Shown here: one piece after another, positions 25,264 to 33,477 of the stretch
How positions within the stretch are numbered: position 1 is the stretch's first letter
Layout: every line of letters begins with the position of its first letter
NCBI RefSeq assembly: GCF_010682105.1
Contig: NZ_JAAGWH010000039.1
Coordinates: 1-64,000, forward strand
From: Modestobacter muralis
GTDB taxonomy: Bacteria; Actinomycetota; Actinomycetes; Mycobacteriales; Geodermatophilaceae
Direction: 5' to 3'
Length of the DNA: 64,000 nucleotides
Notes under the pieces: generated by a model
What the model saw: only the letters and a program-made list of their open reading frames with translations
Database searches by the model: none
What the model was told of the DNA's origin: nothing
Made by a program: the position numbers and the translations under genes

Positions 25264-26519
25264 CTGGCACGGTCCTCGTCGTCGGGGCCTCCATCGGTGG
25301 GGTCCGCACCGCGCAGGCGCTGCGCAGCGAGGGCTTCGACGGTCGGATCGTGCTCGTCGGGGCGGAGCCACACGCGCCCTACGACAAGCCGCCGCTGTCC
25401 AAGCAGTTCCTGTCCGGGGCCTGGGAGCTGGAGAAGGTACTGCTCCTGACCGCGGAGCAGGCCGCGGCCGACGGCATCGAGCTACGGCTCGGCTCGCCGG
25501 CCACTCGTCTGGACGTCGCCGGAAGCCGGCTGTTGCTGGCAGACGGCGAGGCGCTCGACTACGACAAGCTCGTGGTGGCCACGGGCGCCTCTGCCCGCCC
25601 CTCGCCATGGCGTCCCGAGTCGGGCGTCCACGTAGTGCGCACCCTCGACGACAGTCGGCACCTCGCGGATGCCCTGCGTCAGGACGGGCCGGTGGTCGTC
25701 GTCGGCGGCGGGTTCATCGGGGCCGAGGTCGCCGCGACCGCGCGCGGTCTCGGCCACGACGTGACCGTGGTGGACCCCATGCCGACGCCGATCGGCCGGG
25801 TCGTCGGCCCGGAGATCGGGTCGATATTCGCCGAGCTGCACCACCGCCACGACGTGGCCACCCGGTTCGGCCTGGGCGTCGAGGGAGTCGAAGGCGTTGC
25901 CGGGAACCTGCGGGTCCGGCTCACCGACGGCAGCACGCTCAACGCGGCGACGGTGGTCGTGGGAATCGGCGCCGTCCCGAACGACGGCTGGCTGGCCGAC
26001 TCAGGCCTTGCGGTCGAGAACGGCGTGCTGTGCGACGAGTACTCGCGCGCGGTGGACGCCCCCGACGTCTTCGCCGTGGGGGACGTCGCGCGGTGGTTCC
26101 ACCCGGGCTACCGCGAGCACGTCCGCGTGGAGCACTGGACCAACGCGGTGGAGCAGGCAGTGATCGCGGCCCACAACATTGCCCACCCGGACGACCTGCG
26201 GCCGCACAGCCCGGTGGAGTACGTCTGGAGCGACCAGTACGACTGGAAGGCACAGATCGTCGGCCGTCCGGTGCTCGGCGTCCGGCACGAGATCATCGGG
26301 ACGCTCGAGGGCGAGCGCCCGCGCGGCGCGGTCCTGTACCAGGACGACGCCGACCGGCTCTGCGGAGCGGTCACCGTGAACTGGCCCCGGGCACTGGTGC
26401 AGTGCCGGCGGCTGGTGACCGGTCACGCCGGATACGACGAGGCGCTGGATCGGATCCGCGCGCTCGTGTCGGCGGGGCCGGCCATGGCCGCTGTGCCTGC
26501 AACGAGCGCAGATGGCTGA
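25260..26519 (+). CDS. ferredoxin reductase component of the dioxygenase
   Basis: 419-aa FAD/NAD(P) reductase (HcaD/BphA4 type). VVGASIGGVRTAQ and YDKPPLSKQFL bind FAD; VVVVGGGFIGAEV binds NAD(P)H; VFAVGDVARW is the FAD-phosphate loop. It completes the three-component dioxygenase. The start overlaps the ferredoxin stop (ATGA). It is a paralogue of the enzyme at 10348. Confidence 0.95.
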   Translation: MTGTVLVVGASIGGVRTAQALRSEGFDGRIVLVGAEPHAPYDKPPLSKQFLSGAWELEKVLLLTAEQAAADGIELRLGSPATRLDVAGSRLLLADGEALDYDKLVVATGASARPSPWRPESGVHVVRTLDDSRHLADALRQDGPVVVVGGGFIGAEVAATARGLGHDVTVVDPMPTPIGRVVGPEIGSIFAELHHRHDVATRFGLGVEGVEGVAGNLRVRLTDGSTLNAATVVVGIGAVPNDGWLADSGLAVENGVLCDEYSRAVDAPDVFAVGDVARWFHPGYREHVRVEHWTNAVEQAVIAAHNIAHPDDLRPHSPVEYVWSDQYDWKAQIVGRPVLGVRHEIIGTLEGERPRGAVLYQDDADRLCGAVTVNWPRALVQCRRLVTGHAGYDEALDRIRALVSAGPAMAAVPATSADG

Positions 26520-26597
26520 GGGGTCGCGAAGGACACGAGGGGCCCCGCCGGTGCCCACCCACTCGCCGCCGGCTCGGCGGCCCGGTGGTAGCCGCTC

Positions 26598-26610
26598 TCT
26601 GCAAAGCAGA
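26598..26610. promoter_or_regulatory. IclR-type operator candidate at the iclR promoter
   Basis: TCTGC-AAA-GCAGA, a perfect palindrome, followed closely by CGGAACGTACG. It lies 20-32 bases before the GTG start of the regulator, so binding there would give autoregulation. The same arms occur at 21694-21706. Confidence 0.5.
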
Positions 26611-26629
26611 CGGAACGTACGCTTGCACC

Positions 26630-27424
26630 GTGTCGTCCGCCGAAATGCTGCCCCGCGCTCCCTCATACGGCAGTACACCGCAGTACCCGATCGAGTCCGT
26701 CGACAACGCGCTTCAGGTGTTGTTGCTCCTCGGAGAATCGCCGAGCCTCCGGCTCACCGACGTCAGCCGTTACCTGGGCGTCGCCTCGTCCACGGCGCAC
26801 CGGCTGCTGGCGATGTTGCAGTACCGCGGCTTCGTCCGGCAGGACGCCGCGACGCGCGGTTACGTGCCAGGCCCCACGCTGGACGGGCTTGCCTTCGGCG
26901 TGCTGCGCAGGCTGGACGTCCGAAACCGCGCCCGTCCCGTGCTGGAACGCCTGAACGCGGACCTGGAGGAGACCGTGCACCTCGGACGGCTCGAGGGCAA
27001 CGAGGTCCACTTCATCGACTCCCTGGAGAGCGGCCGCGCACTACGCGTGGTTGGGCGGCTCGGCAGGTCCATGCCCGCGCACTGCACGTCCACCGGAAAG
27101 GCGCTGCTCTCCGAACTTCCGGAGGACCAGGTGCTGCGGCTCTTTCCGGAGGAGGAACTGCCCCGGCTCACCGCCAACTCCATCGGCACGCGCACGGCGC
27201 TGCTGAGGGAGCTGGCCCAGATTCGTCGGCGGGGCTACGCCCGCAGCCTGGAGGAGGCCGAGGAAGGGGTCAGTTCCGTGGCCGTCCCGCTGCACTCCAC
27301 GCAGTCGCCCCGGCTGGCCATCAACGTATCGGTCCCGGCCAGCCGGATGACCGACATGATGCAGGATGCCGTCATCGGCCGTCTGCAGAAGTCGGCAGAA
27401 GAACTGGATCATCTCCTGCTCTGA
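26630..27424 (+). CDS. IclR family transcriptional regulator
   Basis: 264-aa IclR protein. The N-terminal winged helix-turn-helix spans ~20-80 (SVDNALQVLLLLGES, VASSTAHRLLAMLQYRGF), and the effector domain spans ~90-264 with PAHCTSTGKALLSEL and GYARSLEEAEEGVSSVAVPL. IclR regulators in catabolic clusters usually bind the aromatic substrate or an intermediate. The first in-frame start in the family register is GTG at 26630, with a TACGCT -10-like box 6 bases upstream and no ribosome site, so the mRNA may be leaderless. Longer upstream frames are read-through. Confidence 0.9.
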   Translation: MSSAEMLPRAPSYGSTPQYPIESVDNALQVLLLLGESPSLRLTDVSRYLGVASSTAHRLLAMLQYRGFVRQDAATRGYVPGPTLDGLAFGVLRRLDVRNRARPVLERLNADLEETVHLGRLEGNEVHFIDSLESGRALRVVGRLGRSMPAHCTSTGKALLSELPEDQVLRLFPEEELPRLTANSIGTRTALLRELAQIRRRGYARSLEEAEEGVSSVAVPLHSTQSPRLAINVSVPASRMTDMMQDAVIGRLQKSAEELDHLLL

Positions 27425-27443
27425 CCGCGGCACCCGGGCCGGC

Positions 27444-28343
27444 ATGACCGGCGTCGGCGAACTGCTGGCCCTGGTCTCCCTGCTGCTGTTCAGCGCGAAC
27501 GCTCTGCTGATCGGGCCGGCGGTCCGGCGGTTGCCCCAGGACCTCGGTTTCCTGCTCGGGCTGACCAGCAATGTGGTCGTCGCCGCTCTGCTCGTCCTGG
27601 GGCAGTACGCCCTCGGGGGGCCGGGGTCGCCACCCGAGTGGGACGCCATCGCGCTGTTCGCGCTCGGCGGCCTGCTGACCTCCTACCTGGGGCGCTGGTT
27701 CTGGACCAAGTCGATCGCCACGATCGGTCCCACCCGCGCCAGCGCCATCCAGGTCAGCAACCCCTTCTTCGCTGCGGTGGCGGGGTGGTTCCTGCTCGAT
27801 GACCGGCTCCCCCTGGTCGCGGTGGTCTACGGGCTCGCCGTGTTCGTCGGACTGAACCTCGCGTCCCGCCGTCGGAGCGGGGATCCCGGGGAGCCGGGCA
27901 GCGGATCGGTCTCGCTCAAGCACCTCGGGATCGGCCTGCTCGGTGCGCTCGCTTACGGCCTGGGCAACGTCGCGCGTGGCGCGGGTGTGCGCGACTGGGA
28001 GGCGCCGATCGTCGGCAGCCTGATCGGCGCGGCCGTAGGTCTGCTCGTCTACGGACTGGTCAACACCGATCTCCGCAAGCTCCCGAGTGCCGTACGCGGT
28101 GCCGATCCGGTCGGTCGACGGATGTGGCTGCTCAGTGGCGTGCTGACGATCGGCGCACAAACTTGTCAAATCGCGGCTACGCAGTACATACCCGTGGCCA
28201 TCGCCGTGGTGATCTCCGTATCGGTCCCGGTGATCGTCTTGCCTGTCAGCGTCATCTTCCTCCGCCGGGAGGCGATCGGAGTGCCCACGGCCGCCGGTGT
28301 CCTGCTCATCCTCGGGGGTGTCATAGGCCTCGTCGTCAGCTGA
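27444..28343 (+). CDS. DMT/EamA family transporter
   Basis: 299-aa membrane protein with about ten spans in two repeats, of the drug/metabolite transporter superfamily. The LGRWFWTKSIATIGPTRASAIQ block at the end of the first half (quoted in part) and FLLDDRLPLVAVVYGLAVF are typical. ATG at 27444 lies 19 bases after the iclR stop. It could export or import a pathway compound; direction is not visible. Confidence 0.82.
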   Translation: MTGVGELLALVSLLLFSANALLIGPAVRRLPQDLGFLLGLTSNVVVAALLVLGQYALGGPGSPPEWDAIALFALGGLLTSYLGRWFWTKSIATIGPTRASAIQVSNPFFAAVAGWFLLDDRLPLVAVVYGLAVFVGLNLASRRRSGDPGEPGSGSVSLKHLGIGLLGALAYGLGNVARGAGVRDWEAPIVGSLIGAAVGLLVYGLVNTDLRKLPSAVRGADPVGRRMWLLSGVLTIGAQTCQIAATQYIPVAIAVVISVSVPVIVLPVSVIFLRREAIGVPTAAGVLLILGGVIGLVVS

Positions 28344-28394
28344 GCCCCCGGGTGCCACGCACCGGGTGATTGACTCCAGGACGAGGCCTGCAGT

Positions 28395-28422
28395 AGAACT
28401 CTGCGCTACAGAGCAGTGTTCT
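28395..28422. promoter_or_regulatory. long palindromic operator before the deacetylase operon
   Basis: AGAACTCTGC-N8-GCAGTGTTCT, two 10-base arms matching at nine positions, 49 bases before the deacetylase start. The inner CTGC/GCAG halves recall the IclR-type sites nearby, but the spacing differs, so another regulator may bind. Confidence 0.5.
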
Positions 28423-28470
28423 GGGCGGGCGCCCTGTCCCCCCACCATGTCGAGCGGAGTCGCTGAACCG

Positions 28471-29373
28471 ATGGACAACGACCTCTTCCCCTACAGCCCG
28501 ATCGTCGACCGGCCTGCCATCCGGTGGCCAGGGGGTGCGCGGGTCGCCTTCTACCTGGGCCTCAATGTCGAGCATTACCCGATCGACAGGCCGTCCACGA
28601 ACATCTTCGGTGGCACCGCCGGGCTCACACCCGACGCGCTGAACTACGGCTGGCGGGACTACGGGCCGCGCGTGGGCATCTGGCGGCTGATCGAGAGCCT
28701 GGACCGGCACGGCGTGCCGGCCAGTGTGCTGCTCAACTCCGACGTCTGCGCGCGATACCCGCAGATCATGCAGGCCGGAATCGACCGGGAATGGGCCTGG
28801 GTGGCGCATGGTAGGGACAATTCGACCTACCAGGCGGGCATGGACCGGGAGACGGAGCGCGCGTATCTCACCGAGGTCGTCGACACCATCGAGGCCGCCA
28901 TCGGCCGGCGTCCGCAGGGCTGGCTCGGCCCGGCATTGACCGAGACGTTCGACACCCCGTCCTTGCTCGCTGAGCTGGGGTTGGGTTACACGCTGGACTG
29001 GACGAACGACGATCAGCCCTACGAGCTCGCCGTGCCCGGCATGCTGAGCGTGCCGTACTCGATCGAGATGAACGACGTCACGCTGTTCGTGAGCAAGAGC
29101 TACACTGGCCCGGAGTTCCTGGAGGCGGTCAAGGATCAGCTTGACCAGCTCTACGCGGACTCGGCGGACTCCGGCCGCGTCATGGCGCTGTGCATCCACC
29201 CTTTCAGCGTCAATCAGCCCTTCCGGCACAAGTACCTGGACCAGGCGCTGGAGTACATCGCCGGGCACGAGGGCGTCTGGCTGACCACCAGTGACCGGAT
29301 CGCCGAGGTATACCGGGAGCAGCGCGGACCGGGTCGGCCCGGTTCCACTGTTGCGGAGGAGATCGCCCGATGA
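28471..29373 (+). CDS. polysaccharide deacetylase-family hydrolase
   Basis: 300-aa NodB-homology protein without a signal peptide, so cytoplasmic. The sequence resembles PuuE-type allantoinases and related C-N hydrolases: [49 protein letters not shown] (quoted in part), WVAHGRDNS and LCIHPFS. A metal-binding His-x3-His is not obvious, and neither is the NodB Asp-Asp pair. ATG at 28471 follows GCGGAG; ATG at 28447 is an alternative. It overlaps the isochorismatase gene (ATGA), which suggests successive hydrolysis of an amide or ring C-N bond. Confidence 0.8.
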   Translation: MDNDLFPYSPIVDRPAIRWPGGARVAFYLGLNVEHYPIDRPSTNIFGGTAGLTPDALNYGWRDYGPRVGIWRLIESLDRHGVPASVLLNSDVCARYPQIMQAGIDREWAWVAHGRDNSTYQAGMDRETERAYLTEVVDTIEAAIGRRPQGWLGPALTETFDTPSLLAELGLGYTLDWTNDDQPYELAVPGMLSVPYSIEMNDVTLFVSKSYTGPEFLEAVKDQLDQLYADSADSGRVMALCIHPFSVNQPFRHKYLDQALEYIAGHEGVWLTTSDRIAEVYREQRGPGRPGSTVAEEIAR

Positions 29374-30023
29374 GCGACGTCGTTGCCGAGTACCAGCGAC
29401 TGCGTCAGGAGTTCCGGGACAAGGGCTTCGGTAGCCGAGTCGGCTTCGGACAGCGGCCGGCCCTGCTCGCCGTCGACTTCATCACCGGTTTCACAGATCT
29501 GCGGTCGCCACTGGCGGGGGACCTGGACAGCCAGCTGGCAGCGACCAACCGGCTGCTGGAACCGGCCCGGGCAGCCGGTATCCCGATCATCTTCTCCACT
29601 GTGTCCTACGATGCCGAGCTGCAGGAAGCCGGCGTCTGGGTGCGGAAGATCCCGGCCAACAAGTGGCTCGTGGAAGGCAGCGAGTGGGTCGAGGTGGACA
29701 AGCGCCTTGATCAGCGTCCCAACGAGACGACGCTGATCAAGAAGTACGCCTCATGCTTCTTCGGGACCGATCTGGCGGCGCGGCTCGTGTCCCGGCACGT
29801 GGACACGCTGATCATCACGGGCTGCACGACGAGTGGCTGTGTCCGCGCCACCGCCGTCGACGCCTGCTCGTTCGGGTTCCACACCATCGTGGTCGAGGAG
29901 GCGGTGGGGGATCGTGCGGCACTGCCGCACGCCGCGAGCCTGTTCGACATCGACGCCAAGTACGGCGACGTGGTGAGTCTCGACGAGACGCTGGCGTACC
30001 TCTCCACCGGCGTCGCCTCCTGA
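29370..30023 (+). CDS. isochorismatase-family cysteine amidohydrolase
   Basis: 217-aa cysteine hydrolase. The catalytic Asp is in [10 protein letters not shown], Lys in [14 protein letters not shown], and the nucleophile cysteine in [16 protein letters not shown]. This arrangement is close to N-carbamoylsarcosine amidohydrolase and maleamate/nicotinamide amidases. Together with the PuuE-like protein upstream and the HyuA/HyuB genes downstream, a pathway for a cyclic amide or ureido compound is plausible but unproven. The start overlaps the preceding stop. Confidence 0.85.
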   Translation: MSDVVAEYQRLRQEFRDKGFGSRVGFGQRPALLAVDFITGFTDLRSPLAGDLDSQLAATNRLLEPARAAGIPIIFSTVSYDAELQEAGVWVRKIPANKWLVEGSEWVEVDKRLDQRPNETTLIKKYASCFFGTDLAARLVSRHVDTLIITGCTTSGCVRATAVDACSFGFHTIVVEEAVGDRAALPHAASLFDIDAKYGDVVSLDETLAYLSTGVAS

Positions 30024-31364
30024 CCGGATCGTGACGCGAGGTGCCCGTGCCTCGGGGGCGGGCGCTGTCGTCCCCGCAGCGCAGGTCGGGGACGGCCGTC
30101 GTCTGCGCTGCCGGACACGGATGCGCACCGCGGTGACCGCGTCCAAGCCAGTTCGCGCTCATCGTCACGTCGATGAGGTGGCCCCCGAACTTCTTGCCGT
30201 CGGGGTCGTCCCAGCGAAGCATCAGCACGTCACCCAGCCGGCCGTCCTGACCGACACGGGGCGGCCCGCTCCGCGTGGTCGCCGGTGGCCCACCTCGACG
30301 CGACGGTGTCCGTGTCCGGGCCGCACGTCCAGGCAAGCCCGGGGAGGCAGGTCGGACGCCAGCGGACTCGTTCGCCCACCCTGCAACCGCGGCGCTGCGG
30401 GTGACGGCCGGTCCGGAGGCGGTCGTCACCGGCACCAGGCGAAGCAGTCGCCAGGGCAGCTGCCAGTTGACGCGTGCGGCCGTGCTGCCATCCGGCGGGC
30501 CTTGACCGGTCGCCACGCACCGAGCCGGAATTGCCCGCGCATCCGCAGGTTGACCGACCGCACCAGTGCGTACCGGTCGCGATGGTGCGGGTCAGCCAGC
30601 GACGGGCAGCGGCGCGACCATGTCATCGCTTGACTGTCCAGCCGGCTGGGTGATCGACGCCAGAGAGACCCAGTCAGCGCGGGTGACGCGTGCCCCACCG
30701 GCGACCGGACAACCCGCGGCGCGTCCTCCCCACGCCAGAACCTCGGCCGGTGTGGGCCCAGGTGTGGAGGACGGTCGCCAGCAGCGAGGCGTTGGTGGGG
30801 CGTACCGGCCCACGCGTCGCTCCTGGGGCGACGATTCGCCCCTGACCCGAGCGAGGAGGGCCGGCAGTAAGCCCACCCCATCGGTAAGGGAGCCGACGGC
30901 GAGCAGGCCGCCGGTGGTCAGTAGGGAGGACACCGGCCACAAGTCACAGCTCACCTCCCTGACCGCTGATCGATTCCTCAGCTGGGCACATCGGCCGAAC
31001 GCAGGCCTTCGGTGCGCTGAGCAGGTGCAGAAGACGGTGCGGCGCGGCCACCACGACGACTATCCAGGTGCGAACGCTCTCACGCCCGTTCCTCCGGTTA
31101 CTCCCGCGACGGTCGCGCCGGCGAGTGGCCTCGTCGACGGGCCTGCCTGGGAGGCGGCGCCCCGAGGCGCTCCGGGACTCCGATTGCCAGCGGGAGCTGA
31201 TGGGTTCCTCCGGGTCGGAAAAGCCATGCTTCGCTCCCTGCGCCAGACCGGCCATCTCCGCAGGACGGAAGGCGGCACTGGACAGCAGACACCCCGAATG
31301 ATCTAGTGGGGTGGCGGCGCTCACACAAGCGGCGGGACGCGATGGTGGGTTTACAGGAGGTGTC
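30024..31364. other. 1.3-kb interval with only the DUF6544 relic
   Basis: Apart from the minus-strand relic above, I find no gene. Plus-strand open frames here are composition-driven and lack any family feature. The last ~60 bases carry the hyuA leader with AGGAGG at 31355-31360. Confidence 0.55.
30150..30720 (-). pseudogene. degenerate DUF6544/DUF6920-type gene
   Basis: Minus-strand pieces in three frames line up in order with this actinobacterial family as I recall it: RADWVSLASITQPAG, MVAPLPVAG, RRWLTRTIATGT, LVRSVNLRMRGQFRLGAWRP, RLVPVTTASGPAVTRSAA, LPGLAWTCGPDTDTV, GRLGDVLMLRWDDPDG and HLIDVTMSANW. At least three frameshifts separate them, and the C-terminal third is missing beyond ~30150. 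The gene is dead. The function of the family is unknown. Confidence 0.6.
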
Positions 31365-33464
31365 ATGGCCTACGTGATCGGGATCGACATCGGTGGAACG
31401 TTCACCGATGCGTTCGCGGCGGACGAGCACGGCAAGGTGGCGGGGGTAAAGACGCCGTCCACGCCACCGGACTTCTCGCAGGGTTTCCTTACCGTGCTCG
31501 ACGAACTCGCCGGGTCCCTCGGAACGACAACCGAGGACCTGCTCGCCGACACTCACTACATTGTGCACGGAACGACGTCAACCCTGAACGCGCTGGTCAC
31601 CGGAGACGTCGCTACGGTCGGTTTCCTTACCACGCGCGGCCACGCCGACTCGATCGCGATCATGAACCTGGAGGGCCGATACGCCGGCCTGGGTGCCGAC
31701 CAGGTCCAAGACATGGTTCGGACCGCCAAGCCTGCTCCTCTGGTTCCCCCACGACTGGTGCGCGAGATCAACGAGCGGATCGACCACAAGGGCTCCGTGG
31801 TCGTCGAGCTCGACGAGGACGGCACCCGGACGGCGATCCGCGAGCTGGTCGCAGCAGGCGCCCAGGCGATCGCGGTCAGTCTTCTGTGGAGCTTCCGGAA
31901 CCCTGCGCACGAGAAGCGGATCGGCGAGCTGGTGGCCGAGGAGGCGCCCGACGCCTACGTGGCGCTCTCCTGTGAGGTGAGCCCACGGATCCGGGAATAC
32001 TCCCGTAGCGCGACCACGATCATGAACACCCAGGTCGGACCCCGGCTGCGGGACTACCTCCGGCCGCTGGAGGCGGAGCTGCGCTCTCGTGGCTTCGAGG
32101 GGTCACTGCTGGTCATGCAGGGGTCCGGCGGCTGCGTCGACTCGGCGGATGCGCCGTCCCGGGCGATCACGACCATCGGCTCGGTGCTCACCGGCGGCGT
32201 CGTCGGGTGTACCCGGCTGGCCAGTGAGCTGGGCCACCGCAACGTGATCTCTACCGACATGGGCGGGACCACCTTCCTCGCCGGGCTGGTGGTCGACGGC
32301 GAGCCGGTCTCCACGACCAGCACCGTCCTGAATCAGCACCAGCTCAACGTGCCGATGGTCGACGTGCACACGATCGGTGCTGGCGGCGGTGCGATCGCCT
32401 GGGTCGACAGCGGTGGCAATCTGCACGTCGGCCCGCGTAGCGCCGGCGCCCGGCCGGGCCCGGCATGCTACGGCGAGGGCGGCACCGAGCCGACCGTCAC
32501 TGACGTCGACCTGCTGCTGGGCATCGTCAACCCGGACAACTTCCTGGGCGGACGCAAGCAGCTCTCGAAGGAATTGGCCGCCGAGTCCGTGCGAAAGCAC
32601 ATCGCCGAGCCACTCGGGCTTTCCGTCGATGACGCGTGCGCGGCGGTCTACGCCATCCAGAACGCGCAGACCGCCGACCTGGTCCGCAAGGTCGTGGTCA
32701 CCTCCGGACACGACCCGCGCGACTTCGTCCTGTACGCCTTCGGTGGCGCTGGCCCGATGCACTGCGCCAGCTACGCCGCAGACCTCGACGTCAGTGAGGT
32801 CGTGGTCCCGCTCGGGCCGACGGCCGCGGTCTTCTCCGCCTACGGTCTCGCGGCCTCGGACATCGTTCTCACCGCTGAACTATCGGCGCCCAGCAATTTC
32901 CCGGTGGAGCCGGAGGTGTTCAACGGCGCCTTCGCCGGGCTGCGCAGGGAGCTGGAGAGCCGCCTGTCGGCCCAGGCGCTGCGCTTCTCCGAGGTGGCGT
33001 ACCGGAATGAGGTCGATATGCGATACACCATGCAGCTGGCGGAAGTGGCCACCCCGGTGCCCACCGGCGAGCTGGACGCGGCCGATCTGGACGCCGTCGG
33101 GGCGTCCTTCGGGCAGCGCTACGAGCAGCTGTACGGGAGGGGCTCGGGGTTCGCCGAAGCCGGTCTGCAGTTGATCACCTACCGCACACAAGCGGTTGGC
33201 GTCCTCCCCATCCGGCCAACGCTTGGTGCCGTAGAGCAAAGCTCGGGAGATGCCCAGCCGACCAGCCAGCGGCGGGTGTTCCTCGATGCGCGGCGGGGCT
33301 GGCAGGACGCTGACATCTATGACTACGGCGTGCTCGCCGAGGGGCACGAGCTGAAGGGGCCCGCCGTCGTCGAGGCGCCCACCACGACCGTCGCCCTGCC
33401 CGAAGGCTGTGTCGGCCGGGTCGACCGACTCGGCAACCTCGTCATCCGTTACACGCAGGCCTGA
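31365..33464 (+). CDS. hyuA: hydantoinase/oxoprolinase A-type subunit (HyuA family)
   Basis: 699-aa ATP-dependent subunit of the hydantoinase/oxoprolinase and acetone/acetophenone carboxylase superfamily. The ASKHA-type ATP site opens the protein (GIDIGGTFTDAF), the catalytic loop is DMGGTTFLAGLV, and YAFGGAGPMHC is the third nucleotide motif. HyuA activates the substrate with ATP for hydrolysis or carboxylation by HyuB. AGGAGG four bases before ATG at 31365 fixes the start. HyuB and a gamma-like gene follow without gaps. Confidence 0.92.
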   Translation: MAYVIGIDIGGTFTDAFAADEHGKVAGVKTPSTPPDFSQGFLTVLDELAGSLGTTTEDLLADTHYIVHGTTSTLNALVTGDVATVGFLTTRGHADSIAIMNLEGRYAGLGADQVQDMVRTAKPAPLVPPRLVREINERIDHKGSVVVELDEDGTRTAIRELVAAGAQAIAVSLLWSFRNPAHEKRIGELVAEEAPDAYVALSCEVSPRIREYSRSATTIMNTQVGPRLRDYLRPLEAELRSRGFEGSLLVMQGSGGCVDSADAPSRAITTIGSVLTGGVVGCTRLASELGHRNVISTDMGGTTFLAGLVVDGEPVSTTSTVLNQHQLNVPMVDVHTIGAGGGAIAWVDSGGNLHVGPRSAGARPGPACYGEGGTEPTVTDVDLLLGIVNPDNFLGGRKQLSKELAAESVRKHIAEPLGLSVDDACAAVYAIQNAQTADLVRKVVVTSGHDPRDFVLYAFGGAGPMHCASYAADLDVSEVVVPLGPTAAVFSAYGLAASDIVLTAELSAPSNFPVEPEVFNGAFAGLRRELESRLSAQALRFSEVAYRNEVDMRYTMQLAEVATPVPTGELDAADLDAVGASFGQRYEQLYGRGSGFAEAGLQLITYRTQAVGVLPIRPTLGAVEQSSGDAQPTSQRRVFLDARRGWQDADIYDYGVLAEGHELKGPAVVEAPTTTVALPEGCVGRVDRLGNLVIRYTQA

Positions 33465-33477
33465 GAGGAATCCGTAG

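Noticed and set aside
28346-28368. Hairpin after the DMT transporter
   Set aside because: CCCGGGTGC and GCACCGGG pair only with a bulge; too weak to call a terminator.
31277-31289. ACTGGACAGCAGA before hyuA as a third IclR site
   Set aside because: Two mismatches to the palindrome remove its symmetry; such near-matches are expected by chance.
30031-31306. Two plus-strand open frames of 200-246 codons
   Set aside because: No family feature; the only conserved protein signal in this stretch is on the minus strand in broken frames.
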